Positions 24,233 through 32,524 of a stretch of 36,667 nt of DNA are shown here, piece after piece. The translations under genes were made by a program, and so were the position numbers. The stretch spans positions 1-36,667 of the forward strand of contig CAUJET010000053.1 in NCBI GenBank assembly GCA_963169665.1. Direction: 5' to 3'. Source of the DNA: Actinomycetota bacterium. GTDB lineage: Bacteria; Actinomycetota; Acidimicrobiia; Acidimicrobiales; Ilumatobacteraceae. A model generated the notes under the pieces. It searched no databases and was not told where the DNA came from. It worked only from the letters and a program-made list of their open reading frames with translations. How positions within the stretch are numbered: the stretch's first letter is position 1; every line of letters begins with the position of its first letter.

Positions 24233-24754
24233 ATGCGTGCGTGGCAGGTGGGCGGAGCCTTGATCAGGAGGGACGACGGCCTCGTGCTCGTCGCGAACCG
24301 CCGCCGCGACCAGTCGGTCGACTGGACCCCGCCCGGCGGGGTGATCGATCCGGGCGAGACCATCGCCGAAGGGCTGGTGCGCGAAGTGCGTGAGGAGACC
24401 GGCCTCGTCGTGCGCGAGCTCACGCGCTGTGCCTATCGCGTGGAGGTGCAGGCGCCCGGACTCGACTGGATCCTCACGGTGGAGGCATGGGAGGCCGACG
24501 CCGAGGGCGAGATGTGCATCGCCGACCCCGACGGCATCGTCGAGCACTGCCGCGCCGTGCCGTTCCCCGACGTGCCGGCGTTGCTCCTCGCGAGCCCGGC
24601 GTGGATCCAGGTGCCCGTCGGCCAGTGGATCGAATCGGCGGTGCAGTCGGACCAGATCGGTGCGACGGTCGAGGCGGACACGACGACCGTCGATTTCGGG
24701 TTCCGCCTCCACGGCAACGATCGCCGGGACACGCGCGTCGAACGGATCTGGTGA
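24233..24754 (+). CDS. NUDIX hydrolase
   Basis: A 173-residue protein with a complete NUDIX box at about residues 36-58: G-G-V-I-D-P-G-E-T-I-A-E-G-L-V-R-E-V-R-E-E-T-G-L, with the metal-binding R-E-x2-E-E. It hydrolyses a nucleoside diphosphate linked to another moiety; the substrate is not deducible. W-T-P-P-G-G precedes the box as in 8-oxo-dGTP and ADP-ribose hydrolases. It sits 12 nt after the mannose synthase and 3 nt before dinB. A DNA-precursor cleaning role alongside dinB is possible but not shown. Confidence 0.88.
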   Translation: MRAWQVGGALIRRDDGLVLVANRRRDQSVDWTPPGGVIDPGETIAEGLVREVREETGLVVRELTRCAYRVEVQAPGLDWILTVEAWEADAEGEMCIADPDGIVEHCRAVPFPDVPALLLASPAWIQVPVGQWIESAVQSDQIGATVEADTTTVDFGFRLHGNDRRDTRVERIW

Positions 24755-24757
24755 CCG

Positions 24758-26110
24758 ATGGCGTCGCCCGCACCGCCCCTCGGTGCCGACGGCACGCGCG
24801 CCATCCTCCACGTCGACATGGACGCGTTCTACGTGAGCGTCGAGCTGCGTCGGCGCCCCGAGCTGGTGGGGCAGCCCGTCGTGGTCGGCGGCACCGACCG
24901 TCGCGGTGTGGTGGCCGCCGCCTCCTACGAGGCGAGGCGCTACGGGGTGTTCTCGGCGATGCCGTCGTCGACCGCTCGACGCAAGTGCCCCCACGCGGTG
25001 TTCCTTCCCGGCGATCACGCGCTCTACGCCGAGGTGAGCGCCCAGGTGCACGAGATCTTCCACGCGGTCACCCCGCTCGTCGAACCGCTGGCGCTCGACG
25101 AGGCGTTCCTCGACGTGACGGGCTCGTTGCGGCTGTTCGGATCGGCCCAGGCGATCGCCGACCAGATCCGCTCCCGGGTGGCCGACGAACTCGACCTGGT
25201 CTGTTCCGTGGGCGGCGGGCCCTCGAAGTTCATCGCCAAGCTGGCGTCGAAGCGGGCCAAGCCGCGCATCACCGACCGCGGCGTGGAGCCCGGCGCCGGC
25301 GTGGTCCTGGTCTCGCCGGGTCGTGAGCTCGAGTTCCTCCATCCGCTCCCGGTGCAGTCGCTCTGGGGTGTCGGGCCCGCGACGCTCGAACGTCTGCGCC
25401 GGTTCGGCATCTCCACCATCGGCGACCTGGCCCGGCTCGACCTCGACGTCCTGATCGGCGCACTGGGGCACGCACAGGGCCGCCACCTCCACGAGCTCGC
25501 CTGGGCTCGCGACGACCGTCCGGTCGAGCCCGAGCGCGAGGCGAAGTCGATCGGACACGAGGAGACCTTCGCCCACGATCGCCACACCCACGACGAGCTC
25601 ATGCGGGAAGCGGTGCGGCTCGCCGACGCGGTGAGCAGCCGGCTCAGGGCCACGGGTCAGGGCGCTCGAACCATCAGCATCAAGCTGAGGTTCACGGATT
25701 TCGTCACGATCAGCCGCTCGCACTCGCTGCCGGCGCCGGTGACGACGGCGAAGGCGATCCTCGATGCCGTGGAGCCGATGCTCCGCCGGATCGAGCTCAC
25801 CCGGGGTGTGCGCCTGTTGGGCGTCAGTGTCAGCGGCTTCGGTGCGCCGGCAGAGCAGTTGAGCCTCGACCGACTGTTCGACTCGGGCGACCGTCCCGAG
25901 GACGCACCGGTGAGCTCGGCGCAGGAGTGGGAGGCAGCCTCCGAGACGATCGACGCGATCAGAGGACGGTTCGGGACCAGGTCGATCGGTCCGGCGAGCG
26001 CGTTGTCGGGCAGCGGCCTGCGGCTCGTGCGACCCGGCGCCCAGCAATGGGGGCCTGACCGCCCGGCCGACGACCAGCCGAGCGCCCTGACCACGCCAGA
26101 GAACTCCTGA
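24758..26110 (+). CDS. dinB: DNA polymerase IV (DinB, Y-family)
   Basis: A 450-residue translesion polymerase. The palm carries H-V-D20-M-D22-A-F-Y-V-S-V-E, and the second acidic pair is D114-E115 in L-A-L-D-E-A-F-L-D-V. Y-E-A-R-R-Y-G-V-F-S-A-M-P contacts the incoming nucleotide. Helix-hairpin-helix motifs (L-W-G-V-G-P-A-T-L-E-R-L) and a little-finger domain follow. The C-terminus has the G-x-R-L-V-R-P-G-x-Q-Q-W-G-P pattern and no obvious clamp-binding Q-L-x-L-F. The last codons lie in a 20-nt tandem repeat. No LexA-type operator was noticed upstream. Confidence 0.92.
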   Translation: MASPAPPLGADGTRAILHVDMDAFYVSVELRRRPELVGQPVVVGGTDRRGVVAAASYEARRYGVFSAMPSSTARRKCPHAVFLPGDHALYAEVSAQVHEIFHAVTPLVEPLALDEAFLDVTGSLRLFGSAQAIADQIRSRVADELDLVCSVGGGPSKFIAKLASKRAKPRITDRGVEPGAGVVLVSPGRELEFLHPLPVQSLWGVGPATLERLRRFGISTIGDLARLDLDVLIGALGHAQGRHLHELAWARDDRPVEPEREAKSIGHEETFAHDRHTHDELMREAVRLADAVSSRLRATGQGARTISIKLRFTDFVTISRSHSLPAPVTTAKAILDAVEPMLRRIELTRGVRLLGVSVSGFGAPAEQLSLDRLFDSGDRPEDAPVSSAQEWEAASETIDAIRGRFGTRSIGPASALSGSGLRLVRPGAQQWGPDRPADDQPSALTTPENS

Positions 26111-26158
26111 CAACCCTTGAGAACTCCCGACCACCCCTGAGCACCCCTGATCGCCCGA
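26099..26158 (+). repeat. 20-nt tandem near-repeat at the dinB stop
   Basis: Two close copies of a unit starting GAGAACTCC (26099-26118 and 26119-26138) and a third, degenerate copy (26139-26158). The first spans the dinB stop codon. Confidence 0.6.
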
Positions 26159-26179
26159 TCGACCGCCCCAGCGGGCGAT
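26150..26179 (+). terminator. Hairpin terminator candidate after dinB
   Basis: ATCGCCCG (26150-26157) and CGGGCGAT (26172-26179) form a perfect 8-bp stem with a 14-nt loop, about 40 nt after the dinB stop. Confidence 0.45.
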
Positions 26180-26262
26180 TCGGCACACCGGTCGGATTTC
26201 ACGTCGGAAAGCCGATGTCCGATGCGGCGAGCGGGCAGACTGACAGCAACACTTCACCCACA

Positions 26263-26278
26263 CGAGATCAACATCTCG
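26263..26278. promoter_or_regulatory. Small dyad upstream of the DUF3040 gene
   Basis: CGAGAT-CAAC-ATCTCG is a perfect 6-bp inverted repeat about 50 nt upstream of the candidate -35 box. It may be an operator; nothing else was found in 26180-26328. Confidence 0.35.
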
Positions 26279-26328
26279 AGCGACTGCAGACGACCTGCTC
26301 TCGTGCCGATACGAACCTTGCGACCGCG

Positions 26329-26357
26329 TTGTGACCGGTGGTCGAACATGGAAGAAT
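26329..26357 (+). promoter_or_regulatory. Housekeeping-type promoter of the DUF3040 gene
   Basis: TTGTGA (26329-26334) and AAGAAT (26352-26357) are 17 nt apart. The leader carries the Shine-Dalgarno GAGGAG a few bases before ATG 26402. This is one of the few genes here with a real leader and ribosome binding site. Confidence 0.5.
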
Positions 26358-26401
26358 GACCAACAGCGGCCGGTGAGGACCGGTTCCCACGAGGAGACGA
26401 C

Positions 26402-26731
26402 ATGCCGCTCTCGGAAGACGAACAGCGCATTCTTCGAGAGATCGAAGAGCAGCTCCACCGAGACCCCAACTTCGCGCGCGACCTGTCTCCCGTTCGGGGC
26501 GCTTCCCGTCGTTCCCTGCTCACCGCGGTCATCGGCGGTGTCCTCGCCGTGGCCGTCTGCGTGCTGTTGCTCGGCACCAGCCCATACCTGGCCTTCGTCG
26601 CGTTCATCGGTGCCATCGCCGCGGTGACGGTGGCCGAGCGGCACCTGCGTGCACTCGGTGACGAGGCCATGCAACGGGTGGGCACGATGCGGCGCAACGC
26701 CGCCAACGCCCGCCGCGACAGCGACCGCTGA
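26402..26731 (+). CDS. DUF3040 small membrane protein
   Basis: A 109-residue protein matching the DUF3040 family of actinobacteria. The opening M-P-L-S-E-D-E-Q-R-I-L-R-E-I-E-E-Q-L is the family hallmark. After a soluble N-terminal helix there are two membrane segments (near 40-57 and 60-78) and a charged tail with R-R-N-A-A-N-A-R-R-D. The function is unknown. In many actinobacteria DUF3040 genes sit near dinB or the division cluster, as here. It has a clear ribosome binding site, unlike most neighbours. Confidence 0.85.
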   Translation: MPLSEDEQRILREIEEQLHRDPNFARDLSPVRGASRRSLLTAVIGGVLAVAVCVLLLGTSPYLAFVAFIGAIAAVTVAERHLRALGDEAMQRVGTMRRNAANARRDSDR

Positions 26732-26760
26732 CCTCGCCCCTGCGCGTCGTCTCGACCCGC

Positions 26761-26780
26761 CCCGTCACGTCGTGACAGGG
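26761..26780. terminator. Short dyad between convergent genes
   Basis: CCC-GTCACG-T-CGTGAC-A-GGG forms an imperfect hairpin centred on the dyad GTCACGTCGTGAC, between the DUF3040 stop and the transglutaminase stop. It could terminate both. Confidence 0.35.
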
Positions 26781-26831
26781 CCGTCCAGTGGATCGACCAG
26801 AGCGAACAGCGTCGTCCGTCCCCTCGAGGTC

Positions 26832-29141
26832 TCAGGCCCGCCGCACGCCCGCACGGCGAGCCGGCCGCCGTGACCGATCGCCCACCAACCGCTGGCGCAC
26901 CAACCGGGGATCGAGGCGCAACCACACGCGCCGGTACCACGGCATGAGTTCTCTGGCCGTCTGGTCGAGATGGGTGCGGAGGACGGCGGCGCGGAGCGCC
27001 GCCGGTTCGCCGACGCCGGCGGGGGCGTAGATCGCCCGGGTGACGAAGCGGGCGAGTTCGAGCATCGACCGGTGATCGACGGCGAGTTCACGCTCGACCT
27101 GGCCGGCGTACTCGACCGGCGTGGCGCCGCCCTGGGGCGAGGCGCCGGCCAGCTGCAACGCACCGACGGTGCCGTGCCAGGCGTTGATCACCTGCTCGGT
27201 GGGGGTGTCCCCGGTGCGGGTGATCCGACGCACGAGCCATGGCATCGCCACCGCCCAGGCACCGACGGCCATGATCGCCAGGAAGATCCAGCCGGCCGGG
27301 CCGCCGCCATCTCCGCCGCTCGATGCGACGGCCACCGGGGGCACCGTGGTGCCCGTCGGGGTCGGCCGGCCGAGGGGATCGCGTTCGGTGGTGGGGGTGA
27401 CCCGTGGTGCCGTGGTGGTCGGCGCCGGGGCGTTGCCCTCCCCGTCGCCCGGCTCGGCCGGCGTGCTGTCCTGGGCGGCCGTGGCGCCGGTGACGCCCTC
27501 GCTGCCAGGGGCGCCACGGCCGGGCGTGGGTTCGAACAGCACCCAGCCGACACCGTCGAACCACACCTCGGGCCAGGCGTGGGCGTGCTTGCCGAGCACG
27601 TGGTACCGGCCGTCGGGACGCAGCTCGCCCTGGGTGAACCCCACCGCCACACGGGCCGGCAGGCCCACGGCGCGGGCCATCACGGCGAATGTGCCGGCGA
27701 ACTGCTCGCAGTAGCCGATCCGTACCCGCAGGAACGCCGAGATGGCGTCGTCGCTGTGGCCCCGCTGCACCTCGAGGCTGTACTCGAACTCGGTGCGGAA
27801 GAAGTTCTGCAGCGCCAGCGCCTTGTCGTAGTCGGTCGGCTGGCCGGCCGTGATCTGCTGGGCGAGCTGGATCGCCTCGTCGGGCACGCCGCTCGGCAGC
27901 GCCGTGAAGTCGGCCGAGATGCCGGTGGCGCTCGTCGAGCGGAGCAGTTCGGGCGACGGCACGGTGACGTCGGACGTGACGTTGAAGACCTGACCCTCGG
28001 TGAGCTTGTCGCCGTCGTCGAGGAGGATGGTGTCGGTCTCGGGAAGCCACAGCAGGTCGTTCTGGGCGACCTCGACCGGCGTGAACGCAGCGGGCACGAG
28101 TTCGCCGCCGAGGCGGGAGATGATGATCTGCTGCTGCACGATCTGCGCGTCGGGCCCCGGCTCGTTGAGGGTGCCGTCGGCGGCGTCGAGCGATCGTTCG
28201 GGCAGTTTCCACGTCGTGCCGTCGAACACGGTCAGGCCGGTGCTGCGCCAGTACCGGCCGGCGGCCGAGCTGACGGTGAACATCTCGGTGTTCTTGCGGT
28301 TGACGAGGCGGGACCGGATGTCGACCAGCGGGCTGAGCACCTCGGTGACGTCGCTCTGGGTCTGTCGGGTCTCGAGCAGCGGCTCGGCGCCAGCGCCGGG
28401 CAACAGCGGACCGATGAGTGCGGCGCCGAGGGCGGCCACCATTGCACACATGGCCGTGGCGGGCAGGGCAGCGCCCACGGCCCGCCTGCGGCGGCCGAGC
28501 CACGACTCCGAGCCGCCACCGTGGAGGGCGCGCAGCACCGCGACCACCACGAGCGCCGAGGCGAACCAGGCGGCGGCGACGCCGACCCGGAGGCGGTCGG
28601 TGCCGAGGGCGGCGGTGAAGATGAACAAGACGCCGCCGGGGACGACTGCTTCGGCCCGCCCGTACGCCCGGAACGCGAAGGCGTCGCCCAGCATCGACAC
28701 GAGCCCGAGGCCGAGTGCGGCCGCGAGCAGGAACGACCCTTCGCTCGGGACCGGGGCCACCGCGGTGGGGAACTGGCTCCACACGAGGCGCAGATCGACC
28801 CGCATCAGCTGGAAGGTCTCGCGGGAGGGGAACAGTGCGGTGAGCGTGTCGCGGTAGAAGAGGATCGCGAGCAGCTCGAACAGCACGAGCAGCACGATCG
28901 GCATCGCCAGCCACCCCGGCACCCGGACGATGCGGAGCACGATGCTCGCGGCGTGCACGCCGATCACCATCACGAGCAGGGTGTCGAGGAACTGCCAGTC
29001 GGCGAACACGCGGCACATCGAGATCGCCGTCACCGTGCTCAGCAGCGCGACCGCGACGCTCGCGACCATGTGGTCGATGTCGCTCGGCCGGGCGCGTCTG
29101 ACCCGTCGCGTGTGTGCGGTGGCCGCTGCCGGAGCGGTCAC
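26832..29141 (-). CDS. Membrane transglutaminase-like protein (TgpA type)
   Basis: A 769-residue protein. N-terminal membrane helices (about six within residues 25-245) are followed by an extracytoplasmic region with a transglutaminase core. The nucleophile is C478 in R-I-G-Y-C-E-Q-F-A-G-T, and His is H521 in H-A-H-A-W-P-E-V-W. The third position is E537 in L-F-E-P-T-P where Asp is usual. A Pro/Thr linker, one membrane helix near 595-617 and a C-terminal DUF4129-like segment follow. GTG 29141 overlaps the DUF58 stop (GTGA). With MoxR and DUF58 it forms a standard trio whose biochemical role is little understood. Confidence 0.85.
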   Translation of the reverse strand: MTAPAAATAHTRRVRRARPSDIDHMVASVAVALLSTVTAISMCRVFADWQFLDTLLVMVIGVHAASIVLRIVRVPGWLAMPIVLLVLFELLAILFYRDTLTALFPSRETFQLMRVDLRLVWSQFPTAVAPVPSEGSFLLAAALGLGLVSMLGDAFAFRAYGRAEAVVPGGVLFIFTAALGTDRLRVGVAAAWFASALVVVAVLRALHGGGSESWLGRRRRAVGAALPATAMCAMVAALGAALIGPLLPGAGAEPLLETRQTQSDVTEVLSPLVDIRSRLVNRKNTEMFTVSSAAGRYWRSTGLTVFDGTTWKLPERSLDAADGTLNEPGPDAQIVQQQIIISRLGGELVPAAFTPVEVAQNDLLWLPETDTILLDDGDKLTEGQVFNVTSDVTVPSPELLRSTSATGISADFTALPSGVPDEAIQLAQQITAGQPTDYDKALALQNFFRTEFEYSLEVQRGHSDDAISAFLRVRIGYCEQFAGTFAVMARAVGLPARVAVGFTQGELRPDGRYHVLGKHAHAWPEVWFDGVGWVLFEPTPGRGAPGSEGVTGATAAQDSTPAEPGDGEGNAPAPTTTAPRVTPTTERDPLGRPTPTGTTVPPVAVASSGGDGGGPAGWIFLAIMAVGAWAVAMPWLVRRITRTGDTPTEQVINAWHGTVGALQLAGASPQGGATPVEYAGQVERELAVDHRSMLELARFVTRAIYAPAGVGEPAALRAAVLRTHLDQTARELMPWYRRVWLRLDPRLVRQRLVGDRSRRPARRAGVRRA

Positions 29142-30304
29142 GCCGGCTCCCGGTAGGCCGCAGGCAGCCTCGGTCCGGTTCCGAGCGAGCCGGTGAGCTG
29201 GCTCCACGAGTCGGCGAAGGCTTCGTCGGAGGTGGCGTCGACCACGAACCGGTCGCGCCGGCCGGCGGCCGTGCGTGTGGCCACGACGACGAGGACGTCG
29301 TCCGGGCCGAGCGCAGCGCGCACCTCGCCGGCGCACTCGTCGGCAGGGCTGCCGGTGACGACGAGGACGATGCCCATGCCTTCGCCGGCCTTGAGCGAGG
29401 GCAGCTGGCCGTCGGCGCCGTCCCCACGCTGCACGGTGGCGAGCCATCGCAGCGTCGACGGTGCGACGTCGTGGCCGCGGAGGTCGGTGTCGATCGCGAC
29501 GAAGCGCGTGTTGAGCCCGGCATTGACCGCGCCGGTGACGAGGCTCGCCGCGGCCGACACGGCCCGCTCGAACGCCTCGTCGTCGCTGTCGGCCGCGATC
29601 GTGTCGAGCACCACGATGCACCGCTTCACGCCCTCGAGCGCCGTCTCCTTCACGATCATCTCGGTCGAGCGGGCCGACGCCTTCCAGCTGATGCGGCGCA
29701 GATCGTCGCCCACCACGTACTCACGCAGTGAATGGAACTCGCTGCCGGACTGGCCGTAGGCGCGCATGCGCAGGTGGTCGCCGAGCCGGCCGGAGGACCC
29801 GCCGAGGTTGAACCGCACGGGCGTGTGACGTGGCATCACGAGCAGCTCGCTGCCACCCGGGAGCAGGAAGGTGCGCGAGGCGAGACCGAGGACGTCGCGC
29901 CGCCGGGCGCGCATGGGGCCGATCCGGACGACGCCGCGGGCCGACGTCGGCAGGCGGTACGCGGCGGTCGAACGTTCCTTCGGTCGAAGCGGCGCCAGAT
30001 TCATCGTGGCGCCACCCGACGAGCCCACCGGCTCCCACAGTTGCAGCACGGGGCTGCGCCGCGAGCCGGCGTTGCCGATCTGGAGGTCGACGCGAGCGTG
30101 ATCGCCCGCCTGCACGGTCGATGGCTCGACGAGGCGTCGGACCACGAGGCGCGGCGGTCGCTGCAGCATCGTGCAGCCGGCGACGATCAGGGCGGCGACG
30201 ACGCCGACCCCGAGCACGAACAGCTCGATGATGCCGAAGACTCGGCCGATGACGAACGAGACCGCCGCCAAGGCGATGGCCCCCCAGCCGCTGCGTGTGA
30301 GCAC
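29138..30304 (-). CDS. DUF58-domain membrane protein
   Basis: A 388-residue protein. Two N-terminal membrane helices (about 8-50) are followed by a beta-rich segment and a DUF58/vWA-like domain whose signature is G-D-D-L-R-R-I-S-W-K-A-S-A-R. In other bacteria such proteins pair with a MoxR ATPase. GTG 30304 is chosen because it directly precedes the first helix and lies 10 nt after the MoxR stop. An ATG-initiated frame from 30412 would enter the MoxR gene and is rejected. The stop overlaps the transglutaminase start. Confidence 0.85.
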   Translation of the reverse strand: MLTRSGWGAIALAAVSFVIGRVFGIIELFVLGVGVVAALIVAGCTMLQRPPRLVVRRLVEPSTVQAGDHARVDLQIGNAGSRRSPVLQLWEPVGSSGGATMNLAPLRPKERSTAAYRLPTSARGVVRIGPMRARRRDVLGLASRTFLLPGGSELLVMPRHTPVRFNLGGSSGRLGDHLRMRAYGQSGSEFHSLREYVVGDDLRRISWKASARSTEMIVKETALEGVKRCIVVLDTIAADSDDEAFERAVSAAASLVTGAVNAGLNTRFVAIDTDLRGHDVAPSTLRWLATVQRGDGADGQLPSLKAGEGMGIVLVVTGSPADECAGEVRAALGPDDVLVVVATRTAAGRRDRFVVDATSDEAFADSWSQLTGSLGTGPRLPAAYREPA

Positions 30305-30314
30305 GGGCGGGCCG

Positions 30315-31316
<1,002 letters not shown>

Positions 31317-31324
31317 GGCTGCGC

Positions 31325-31330
31325 AGCGTA
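31325..31330 (-). promoter_or_regulatory. Leaderless -10 box for the MoxR operon
   Basis: TACGCT on the minus strand ends 8 nt before the ATG at 31316, the same box and gap as at queG. Confidence 0.5.
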
Positions 31331-31416
31331 GACGGGGAATCGGTCGATGTCCCCTCGGTCGCGGTCGACATCTCGCGGGTTGTTGGGAGCGGCTCTCGCC
31401 CGAGTCTCGCCGTGCC

Positions 31417-31436
31417 TGCCGCGCCGCAGCGCGGCA
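31417..31436. promoter_or_regulatory. 8-bp perfect dyad in the MoxR / ROK divergent region
   Basis: TGCCGCGC-CGCA-GCGCGGCA. It lies just upstream of the ROK promoter and between divergent genes, so it is not needed for termination and is more likely an operator. Confidence 0.45.
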
Positions 31437-31463
31437 AGCCGGGTTCCGCGCTCGGTGCGGATG

Positions 31464-31469
31464 TACTGT
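31464..31469 (+). promoter_or_regulatory. Leaderless -10 box for the second ROK gene
   Basis: TACTGT ends 7 nt before the GTG at 31477. Confidence 0.45.
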
Positions 31470-31476
31470 CGACCCA

Positions 31477-32514
31477 GTGTCCGAGCTCTACCTCGCCATC
31501 GACATCGGCGGCACCAAGCTGACCGCCGGCATCGTGGATGCTCAGGGTGCGGTGCTGATCCGCGATCGTGTGCCGACGCCCTCCCGTGACGTCTGGCAGG
31601 CGCTCGCCCGTCTGGTGCGTCGGGTCGTCGCGGCGTCGCCGACGCCGCCGGCGGCCTGCGGGGTCGGGTGCGGGGGGCCGGTGAAGCCCGACGGGATCGT
31701 GTCGCCGCTGTACGTGCCGTCGTGGCGAGGGTTCCCGATCCGCGACCAGATCGAGCAGTTGACCGGACTGCCCACCGTGGTCGACACCGATGCGAAGGCG
31801 CTCGCCTCGGGCGAGGCGTGGCACGGCGCGGCACAGGGCGTCAACGACTTCATCGGCGTGGTCGTCGCCACGGGCGTGAGCGGCGGGATCATCAGCGGCG
31901 GCAGGCTCCTGCAGGGCAGGTCGGGCAACGCCGGCGGGATCGGCCACATGGTGGTCGAGCCCGAGGGACGCGACTGCGTGTGTGGTGGGCAGGGGTGTCT
32001 CGACGCCTATTGCAGCCGGTCGGCGATCGAGGAGGAGACCGGGCGGGCTGCCCAACGGGCGCCGAGAGCGATCATGGAGCGCACGGGCACCCTCGTGGGT
32101 CGGGCGCTCGCCTCGGTGGGTGCCGTCGTCGACCTCAAGCTCGCCGTGGTCGGTGGGTCGCTCGCTCTCGGCTTCGGTGACGTGTTCTTCGAGGCGGCCC
32201 AACACGAGCTCGACGTCCGCGCCCGGCTCGGGTTCGTCTCCGGCTTCAAGATCGTGCCGGTCGGTCTCGGCCATCACGCGCCGCTCGTCGGCGCAGCAGC
32301 GCTCGCCAGGTTCGCCCCGCCGCAGTCGTTCTCGCCCCCGTCGGGCGTCGCCCGCCCACCGGCCGACGACACGGGACCGGCGACAGGTCCGGCCACGGGA
32401 CCAGCGACCGAGCCGACCGCATCGGCGGCGGGTCCATCGCCGTCGTCGGGGGATGGCGGAGCTGGCGGGGCCGCCGAGGGCGGACAACTGTCGCCGGGGG
32501 CTACCGGCGAGTAA
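31477..32514 (+). CDS. ROK-family protein with altered sugar-binding motif
   Basis: A 345-residue ROK protein. The phosphate loop D9-I-G-G-T-K14 and the zinc cysteines C167-V-C-G-G-Q-G-C174-L-D are present, and the catalytic Asp aligns with D105 in V-D-T-D. The E-x-G-H sugar motif is changed to G154-I-G-H157, and the final Glu of the zinc motif is Asp. No helix-turn-helix precedes it, so it is a kinase type, not a NagC-type repressor. About 60 C-terminal residues are Pro/Thr/Gly/Ser-rich, including three T-G-P-A units, unlike normal ROK kinases. It may have a different substrate or little activity. Confidence 0.75.
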   Translation: MSELYLAIDIGGTKLTAGIVDAQGAVLIRDRVPTPSRDVWQALARLVRRVVAASPTPPAACGVGCGGPVKPDGIVSPLYVPSWRGFPIRDQIEQLTGLPTVVDTDAKALASGEAWHGAAQGVNDFIGVVVATGVSGGIISGGRLLQGRSGNAGGIGHMVVEPEGRDCVCGGQGCLDAYCSRSAIEEETGRAAQRAPRAIMERTGTLVGRALASVGAVVDLKLAVVGGSLALGFGDVFFEAAQHELDVRARLGFVSGFKIVPVGLGHHAPLVGAAALARFAPPQSFSPPSGVARPPADDTGPATGPATGPATEPTASAAGPSPSSGDGGAGGAAEGGQLSPGATGE

Positions 32515-32517
32515 CAT
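32512..32517 (+). promoter_or_regulatory. Leaderless -10 box for the acyl-CoA dehydrogenase gene
   Basis: TAACAT spans the end of the previous stop codon and finishes 7 nt before ATG 32525. Confidence 0.5.
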
Positions 32518-32524
32518 CGCCGTC

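Noticed and set aside
26263..26278. LexA-type SOS box for dinB
   Set aside because: The CGAGAT-CAAC-ATCTCG dyad is downstream of dinB, not upstream, and does not match the actinobacterial GAAC-N4-GTTC LexA box.
23366..26674. Very long open frame on the minus strand
   Set aside because: It is antisense to the mannose synthase, NUDIX and dinB genes, which have clear motifs. Its composition (His/Arg/Asp-rich) is that of a GC-rich shadow frame. Only its last 97 codons (23072-23365) are called.
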